Shown: in pieces, positions 58,600-64,000 of the stretch
How positions within the stretch are numbered: position 1 is the stretch's first letter
Layout of the letters: each line of letters starts with the position of its first letter
Assembly: GCF_035222275.1 (NCBI RefSeq)
Contig: NC_085882.1
Coordinates: 1,371,501 to 1,435,500, forward strand
Length of the DNA stretch: 64,000 nucleotides
Reading direction: 5' to 3'
Origin: Podospora bellae-mahoneyi
Taxonomy: Eukaryota; Ascomycota; Sordariomycetes; Sordariales; Podosporaceae
The notes under the pieces: model-generated
Database searches by the model: none
Told to the model about the DNA's origin: nothing
What the model saw: the letters and a program-made list of their open reading frames with translations, nothing else
Made by a program: the position numbers and the translations under genes

Positions 58600-59075
58600 T
58601 CAGTGCCTCCTAATCAGCCTAACCAACCCATCCAACCTCTTCAAAACCTCATCCCGCTCCCTCAACGCCTCCTGCCTCTGCTGCTCCGCCGCCCCCAGCT
58701 CCTCCTCCAACTCCCGTATCATCTGCAACTGGTCTCTTTCACTATTATCTAGACCCGGCAACGTCGAGATCAAATACTCGATCTGCTGCTCCTTCGTGAT
58801 GAGATCTCTAGCGAGCTCGAGCTGCCCAGCCTTGAATTGTTCAGGGTCGAGGGTATCAACTTCGGGGGGCTGGTCTTGTTTGAGTTCGGGGATTTTGTCG
58901 TTGGGGGAGAACTTTTGGAGGTCGTGGTGGCGTTCGTTGTAGTAGAGGGCTGCTATGAATTGGGTGAGGAGCTGTGTGAGGGGGAGGTTAGTGACGGTTG
59001 GGAGTGGGGGAAGGAGGGAGGCGGAGGACAGACTTGATCCATGGACTCTTGGAGTTGAGTCAGTTTGTCGCCCAT
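58600..59075 (-). CDS. med21: Mediator complex subunit Med21 (Srb7)
   Basis: Two exons: 59075-59034 (42 nt) and 58971-58600, 137 residues. Med21 is a short coiled-coil subunit of the Mediator middle module that pairs with Med7 and is essential in yeast (family knowledge). The start [27 protein letters not shown] is restored by splicing at a phase-0 intron. Then follow [38 protein letters not shown], the hallmark [21 protein letters not shown] and the helix [21 protein letters not shown]. Length matches fungal Med21. It is divergent from Rrg7 with 331 nt between the start codons. Confidence 0.94.
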
Positions 59076-59406
59076 TTTTGAGAGTAGATTGATGAGCGCA
59101 AATCGGAGGGCGGGTGTGGTTTTGCGGGTTGGATTTGGTGTTTGCTGTTGGGTAAATGGTTGGAGAGAGAGAGAGAGAGAGAGAGATACCTGATGCGCTC
59201 GCGTTGTGGTTGGTCGAGTGTTGATAAGATAAGAGCTCAATGGAAGAAAAGTGGATCCACTTTATTTGCCGGTCGATCGCGTGCCGGACCGCGTCTTGAA
59301 TTACAACGGCCCCTGCCGTGTGCACCCTTGCGGCCGGAATTGTTTTTGACGTGGGGTTGTCTTCGATGCGACAGAATTGACACCAATTGGTGCTATACAA
59401 GCGATA
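59076..59406. promoter_or_regulatory. Med21/Rrg7 divergent promoter
   Basis: 331 nt between divergent ATG codons. A GAGAGAGAGA run is at 59164-59186. No TATA element is clear. Confidence 0.45.
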
Positions 59407-60270
59407 ATGCGCCGTCTACTTCTCTCCCGGCCATCCTCCCTATCCCTCCTCACCACCGCCCCTCAACGAGCCTTCTGCGCCAGCGCCCCTCTCTCAACAA
59501 CAACAACCCCCTCCCTCGAACTCAGAACTGCACAGCCACCCGCAGAAGAACCCTCCCCTTCTCAACCAGAGCAACCAAAGGAAAATTCAGAACAACAACC
59601 CCCAGAACCAAACCTCCCCTCCCCCTACACCTTTCCCCTCCCCCTCGCCCCAACCACCAACCACTCCTCCCTCCCCACCTTCCTCACCTACGCCTCCCAC
59701 ACCTCCCTCGACTCAACCTCCACCGTCTACATAGGCACCCACTACGAGTACACCGCCATCCTCTCCCTCACCAGCCTAGCTTTCACCCTCCACCGCGTCG
59801 GCGGCCGCTCCGACTACGGCATTGACCTCCTCGGCTTCTGGTCCCCCATCCCAAACTCCCCAGACCCACCCCTCAGAGTCCTCGCCCAATGCAAAGTCAC
59901 CAAAACAGCCAAACCGGTATACATCCGCGAGCTGGAAGGCGCCTTCGTCGGAGCCCCTCCCGGGTGGCGCTCAAAGGGCGTTATCGGAGCACTAGTTGCA
60001 GAGAAGACTGCAACAAAAGGTGTCAGGGATGCGATTGGGAGGAGCAAATGGCCGATGATGTACATTGTTTGTTCTAGGGAGGGGGTGGTGAGCCAGATGC
60101 TGTGGAATCAGAGGGCGGTGGAGGAGGGGGGGTTGGAAGGGTTGGGGGTGGGGAGGAAATATAGGGTTGTTGAGGATGGGGAGCAGGTGGAGGAGGTGAT
60201 GTTGACGTGGAGGGGGAGGGAGGTTAAGGCCCTCAAGAAGAGAAAAACGAGGGAAAAGAAGGCTGAATAA
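59407..60270 (+). CDS. Mitochondrial Rrg7-like protein (respiratory growth, nuclease-like fold)
   Basis: Single exon, 287 residues from Met at 59407 ([20 protein letters not shown]), a basic presequence for mitochondrial import. Upstream in-frame Met at 59377 would add ten residues and is less likely. Residues 35-75 are Pro/Glu/Gln-rich. The core has [36 protein letters not shown], with E, GG, D and then LAQCKVTK, the arrangement of PD-(D/E)XK restriction-endonuclease-like proteins (E..D..QxK). Rrg7 is required for respiratory growth and linked to mitochondrial genome upkeep in yeast; its nuclease activity is not shown here (family knowledge). The C-terminal tail is Lys/Arg-rich. Confidence 0.82.
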   Translation: MRRLLLSRPSSLSLLTTAPQRAFCASAPLSTTTTPSLELRTAQPPAEEPSPSQPEQPKENSEQQPPEPNLPSPYTFPLPLAPTTNHSSLPTFLTYASHTSLDSTSTVYIGTHYEYTAILSLTSLAFTLHRVGGRSDYGIDLLGFWSPIPNSPDPPLRVLAQCKVTKTAKPVYIRELEGAFVGAPPGWRSKGVIGALVAEKTATKGVRDAIGRSKWPMMYIVCSREGVVSQMLWNQRAVEEGGLEGLGVGRKYRVVEDGEQVEEVMLTWRGREVKALKKRKTREKKAE

Positions 60271-60566
60271 AGTATTGGTCTTAGGAGAGTGCTCGAGTGT
60301 TATGATCTGATCTGGCGCATTGCTGGAGAAGGGATGAGGTCAGTCAGTCAAATCAAGGTGAGAGATTCTTGGTATATATGTTGCGCTAACAGTTACAGCT
60401 ATAATGCCCCAAATACTCCCACGGCTTTATGTGAGAAATCCACCACGCTATGTCGACCGCCGTGCAAACCTCCGCTTCCTCCGGAAAGTCAATCATTATC
60501 CAAGATAACCACGCCTGAGGGAAACAGGACTTGTAAAACCCGCCAAGGACACCGACACACCAGCAT

Positions 60567-61136
60567 TTAATCATCCCAAATAGCCGCCTTGGCCTTCTGC
60601 GCCTCCTCTTCCTTCTTCCTCTGCCTCTCCCTCTCCTCCTCCCTCCTCTTCTTCTCCTGCTCCTTGACCGCCCGATCATACGCCTTTTGCTCCTCGGTCG
60701 CCCTCGGCGCCCGAAGCCCCAACCCAGCAGCAATCATGCGTCGCGCCACGGCATCGGTCTTTTCTGGGCGTCTGTCTGGTGCGGCGCCTGCTGATCGAGG
60801 ACTTGAGTCGGCGCCTGGTCCGTCAAAAGATGTGAAACCGAACGTGCCGGGGGCGTTGAGTGCTGATGGCGAAAAGGGCTGCTTCTTGGCTATGGGCGAC
60901 ATGGGGGTTGGTGGGGGCGCGTTGGTGCCGGTTTGGGTGCTGCCTAGTGGCGTTTCTTCTGGTTCTGAGGCATCATCGTTGTCTTCTTCGTCCTCCCAGC
61001 TGTCGGCGACGGGGGCGGCGGCGGCGGCCTTTTTCTTGGAGGGAGCGGGTTTTTGGGGTTTGTCGAGGGAGGAGGTTCTGAGGGAGAGTTTGGTGACTGA
61101 GGTAATGAGGTCGTCGGGGGTGGTGTTGGAGGTCAT
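60567..61136 (-). CDS. Small disordered fungal protein with charged C-terminal helix
   Basis: Single exon, 189 residues. The N-terminal two thirds is Ser/Pro/Ala-rich and probably unfolded, with an acidic SWEDEEDNDDASEPEE patch at about 46-61. The last 60 residues form a strong helix, AVARRMIAAGLGLRAPRATEEQ, then a Lys/Glu/Arg coiled coil, ending in AKAAIWDD, which looks like a conserved terminal motif. I recognise no family. The end motif and the ordered helix suggest a real conserved gene rather than chance. Confidence 0.72.
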   Translation of the reverse strand: MTSNTTPDDLITSVTKLSLRTSSLDKPQKPAPSKKKAAAAAPVADSWEDEEDNDDASEPEETPLGSTQTGTNAPPPTPMSPIAKKQPFSPSALNAPGTFGFTSFDGPGADSSPRSAGAAPDRRPEKTDAVARRMIAAGLGLRAPRATEEQKAYDRAVKEQEKKRREEERERQRKKEEEAQKAKAAIWDD

Positions 61137-62304
61137 GGTGGTGGTTTGGGGTTGGGGGGGCTATGCACTCAGCGTATGGGGATGGGTTTTGCTTCGAGAT
61201 ATAGAGAGAGAAAAGACTGAAGAGCTGAGAGTGCAAGTGGGGGGGGGCGGTTGAATATAAAGGGACAGACAGCAAAAAAACCACAGGCTGGCTGTTGGGT
61301 CCAAAGGTGAGACGCCAGTGAAAGGGAGCGTCCCTGTTGAACTAGGGGTTGCCCGGGTTTTGATCACGCGCTGGCGAGGCTACGCCGTAGAAGAAGCTGG
61401 GGAGAACCCCGAAGTAAAATCAGTGCCGCTTCTGGGCGTCCGACCGGGCGTGGGGCAATATGCTGTTGGAATTCGGAGTTGAGTTGTGGTTGGGGTTCTT
61501 GGGGTAGTAGAACCAACAGACTGCCGGATATAGTGCGAAGAATGAGATGGTCGTACAGAGAGGACAGGTCTGTAAAAGTATCCTTCTTGATCTATAGTGG
61601 TAATTAACTTATAGCCAGGAAAAGATCAGCCTTTGTCAAATCCTCCATCAATGCTCATGTCAATTTAGAGGGCCCTGAGGTTTGGAAACGCAAGCCCCTG
61701 CCGTTGAAACAAAGCCCAACACCGAGCTTGCAATTGCGGGGGCGGGGCACTGTGGAGAAAGGCTCCCACGGAACGGTGCCGGCGATGACGGAGGCTGAAA
61801 GCTGCCTGTGGCTTGAACAGCCGGTACCCCTGTTGCGCGGGTCTGGGCGCCGTGCGTTGCCGCCTGTACAGTTGCCAGTAGGTTCTACCGTTTGCCGAAA
61901 ACTGTATCTAGCAGCTCTCGCCTCCTGCTGGCAGCTTCAATCGCATTATTCAGACAATCACCAACTGACTCCCGCTGCCGTGTTGCTTGGCCGTGTCCCC
62001 GTCCGTACCTCGGAGCTTTTCCATTAAAAAGTAGTGAAATCCCCTTCCGACGTCTAGGATTTGCTCCCGGTCCTTTTTTTTTACTTCTTCACTTTTGTGT
62101 ACATTATTTCCCTCCCTCAAGCTCGAACTCGACTACTAATCAATCCCTCGCTGCTCTCCATCTCCACGCAGTTTGAGAGCTCGAGCTTGATTACAAACCT
62201 ACCCGCAAAATCCTGACGTCAAACCGCCCTACACCACCCCCCCCCCCTTCGCCAAACCGCAACGAGAGATCTGTTTTTTTCTCCTCCTTCTCGCACTACC
62301 CACA
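61137..62304. promoter_or_regulatory. Divergent promoter region before the Lon gene
   Basis: About 1.17 kb containing both promoters. The last 300 nt are C/T-rich leader. I looked for tandem GAAnnTTC heat-shock elements, which a Lon gene might use, and found no convincing array. Confidence 0.4.
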
Positions 62305-64000
62305 ATGCTGCCGCGACAGCGCGTCCTGCGCATGCCCTCGCCGAGGCATTCGGTTCTCCTCTCTACAGCTTCCAGACGAACAAGCATCTGCTCGGTAAGA
62401 GCTTCGTTACGACAGGGCCAACACATCACGCCGCGGCTGCAGGGCTTCTCGAGGGACAGCTTTTCGTCGTCGCTTTCGCCATTCTCCACGCATGCCGCTT
62501 TAGGGAAACAGCAAAAGGGTTCGGGCTTCTTTGACGGCATCGAGCCGTTAACGGAGGAGGAAAAAAAGGCGAATCAGGAGAATCAGGAAAAGGAAGCGGC
62601 GGCTGAGGAGAAGGAGGAGAAGGATGTTGAAAAGGCAAAGCCTTCTTCTAGCTCCGAGGCGAAGACGAAAGAGGGCGGCAGCCAGGGAACACCCGAGTCG
62701 CCGGAGAACAAGGGGAGTGCTGCCGCCGGGAGTGCCGCCTCGGGGTCATCGGGGGAGGGGTCGGGAGGGGATGGGGGGAAGAGGGGACGGAAGCCGGGTG
62801 ACAAGGCGCTTGCGAAGCCTGTCGTGCCTGAGATTTACCCTCAGGTGATGGCTATCCCGATTGCGAAGAGGCCGTTGTTCCCCGGGTTTTACAAGGCGAT
62901 CACTATCAAGGATCCCAATGTTGCCGCCGCCATCACCGAGATGATCAAGCGTGGTCAACCATATGTCGGTGCGTTCCTGTTCAAGGACGAGAATGCGGAT
63001 GACGATGTTATCCGAAGTGCCGACGAGGTCCACGACGTCGGCGTGTTTGCTCAGATTACCAGCGCTTTTCCTATGACGGGCCAAGGTGGTGAGGGAACAA
63101 GTCTCACTGCGATTCTTTACCCTCACCGTAGAATCAAGCTTTCTGAGTTGATTCCTCCGGGAGCTGCGGATGCCACTGGAAAGACCCCGGCGGCTACGGA
63201 ACCCACACCAGAACCGATACCCAAGGCTACAGATGAGTCTGCCCAGAAGGGCGATGTTGTCGCGAGCTTTGAGGAGAGCGCCGTTGTACCGCCACCAAAG
63301 TCTGACGTTACGCAGAAGCAATATGAGCCAACATCCTTCCTCAAGAAGTATCCCGTCAGTCTGGTTAACGTTGAGAACCTTACCGAAGAGCCTTACGACC
63401 CCAAGAGCCAGGTGATCCGGGCCGTTACTAACGAGATCGTCAATGTCTTCAAGGAGGTCGCTAGCATGAACTCTTTGTTTAGAGATCAGATTTCAACCTT
63501 CTCCATGAGCCAGTCTACCGGCAATGTCATGTCTGAGCCGGCCAAGCTTGCCGACTTTGCCGCAGCGGTGTCGGCTGGTGATCCCAATGAGCTTCAGGAG
63601 GTTCTGTCGAGCTTGAACGTCGAGGACAGGATGCACAAGGCTCTTCTTGTGCTCAAAAAGGAGCACGTCAACGCTCAGCTTCAGTCCAAGATCACCAAGG
63701 ATGTGGAGAACAAGATCACCAAACGTCAGCGGGAGTACTGGTTGACGGAGCAGATGAAGGGCATCAAGCGTGAGCTTGGGCTGGAATCAGACGGCAAGGA
63801 CAAGCTGGTGGAGAAGTTCAAGGAGAAGGCCGACAAGCTCGCCATGCCGGAAGCTGTGCGCAAGGTGTTTGATGATGAGCTGAACAAGCTTGCGCACCTG
63901 GAGCCGGCGGCGTCAGAGTTCAACGTCACCCGCAACTACCTCGACTGGCTTACGCAGATCCCATGGGGTCTGCGCAGCGCCGAGAACTTTGGCATCCAGC
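62305..64000 (+). CDS. pim1: Mitochondrial Lon protease Pim1, 5' part
   Basis: Frame open from the ATG at 62305 through the window end, at least 565 residues (partial; full-length fungal Pim1 is about 1100). Lon is an ATP-dependent serine protease of the matrix that removes damaged proteins (family knowledge). An Arg/Ser presequence (MLPRQRVLRMPSPRHSV) precedes a Ser/Glu-rich spacer. The N-terminal substrate domain begins at about residue 172 with VPEIYPQVMAIPIAKRPLFPGFYKA, and YVGAFLFKDENADDDVI follows. The helical part has SFLKKYPVSLVNVENL, VNVFKEVASMNSLFRDQI, then KRQREYWLTEQMKGIKRELG, the hallmark leading to the AAA+ domain, and NYLDWLTQIPWG at the edge. The AAA+ Walker motifs and catalytic Ser/Lys lie outside the window. 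No intron is apparent. Confidence 0.95.
   Translation, partial: MLPRQRVLRMPSPRHSVLLSTASRRTSICSVRASLRQGQHITPRLQGFSRDSFSSSLSPFSTHAALGKQQKGSGFFDGIEPLTEEEKKANQENQEKEAAAEEKEEKDVEKAKPSSSSEAKTKEGGSQGTPESPENKGSAAAGSAASGSSGEGSGGDGGKRGRKPGDKALAKPVVPEIYPQVMAIPIAKRPLFPGFYKAITIKDPNVAAAITEMIKRGQPYVGAFLFKDENADDDVIRSADEVHDVGVFAQITSAFPMTGQGGEGTSLTAILYPHRRIKLSELIPPGAADATGKTPAATEPTPEPIPKATDESAQKGDVVASFEESAVVPPPKSDVTQKQYEPTSFLKKYPVSLVNVENLTEEPYDPKSQVIRAVTNEIVNVFKEVASMNSLFRDQISTFSMSQSTGNVMSEPAKLADFAAAVSAGDPNELQEVLSSLNVEDRMHKALLVLKKEHVNAQLQSKITKDVENKITKRQREYWLTEQMKGIKRELGLESDGKDKLVEKFKEKADKLAMPEAVRKVFDDELNKLAHLEPAASEFNVTRNYLDWLTQIPWGLRSAENFGIQ

Overview
This is nuclear DNA of a filamentous ascomycete, most likely a sordariomycete close to the Sordariales (inference). 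Direct signs are short 50-120 nt GT-AG introns with CTAAC-like branch points, ascomycete-type proteins (Zn2Cys6 factor, Scn1, Rrn11, Rrg7, the 29.9 kDa complex I subunit), kilobase-long low-complexity leaders, and an intron-bearing tRNA-like locus. No operon, CRISPR array, intact transposon or viral element was found.

Layout. 0-10 kb: Spc24 (kinetochore), a Ser-rich membrane protein, the TatD-like Scn1, a seven-exon Zn2Cys6 transcription factor and a vacuolar Ca2+/H+ exchanger. 10-20 kb: a U6 snRNA gene, the tRNA m5C methyltransferase Trm4/Ncl1, the mitochondrial Obg GTPase Mtg2, and a Cys-motif protein behind a leader of about 1.2 kb. 20-28.5 kb: a gene-poor accessory stretch with a tRNA 3' fragment, an intron-bearing tRNA-like gene, a frameshifted ankyrin-repeat gene and a frameshifted membrane-protein gene. 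28.6-43.8 kb: Yip4-like Golgi protein, a long TC/TG microsatellite, a two-PAS-domain protein, a 4 kb gene-free stretch, the PRC2 subunit EED, Pol I factor Rrn11, complex I subunit NDUFA5 and a metallophosphoesterase. 43.8-64 kb: a tRNA 5' fragment, a KH-domain RNA-binding protein, a coiled-coil protein and a 935-residue disordered protein, an Sdt1-type nucleotidase, Mediator Med21, mitochondrial Rrg7, a small disordered protein, and the mitochondrial Lon protease Pim1, which runs off the window end.

The genes are mostly unrelated housekeeping genes. Two loose themes are visible: mitochondrial upkeep (Mtg2, NDUFA5, Rrg7, Lon) and RNA, transcription or chromatin functions (U6, Trm4, Rrn11, Med21, EED, KH protein). 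Exon borders were set by hand from splice motifs, reading phase and family resemblance. No strong case for a new multi-gene system was found. The best leads are the accessory island at 22.6-28 kb, the overlapping upstream ORF at EED, and the uncharacterised Cys-motif and SASVRP-repeat proteins.
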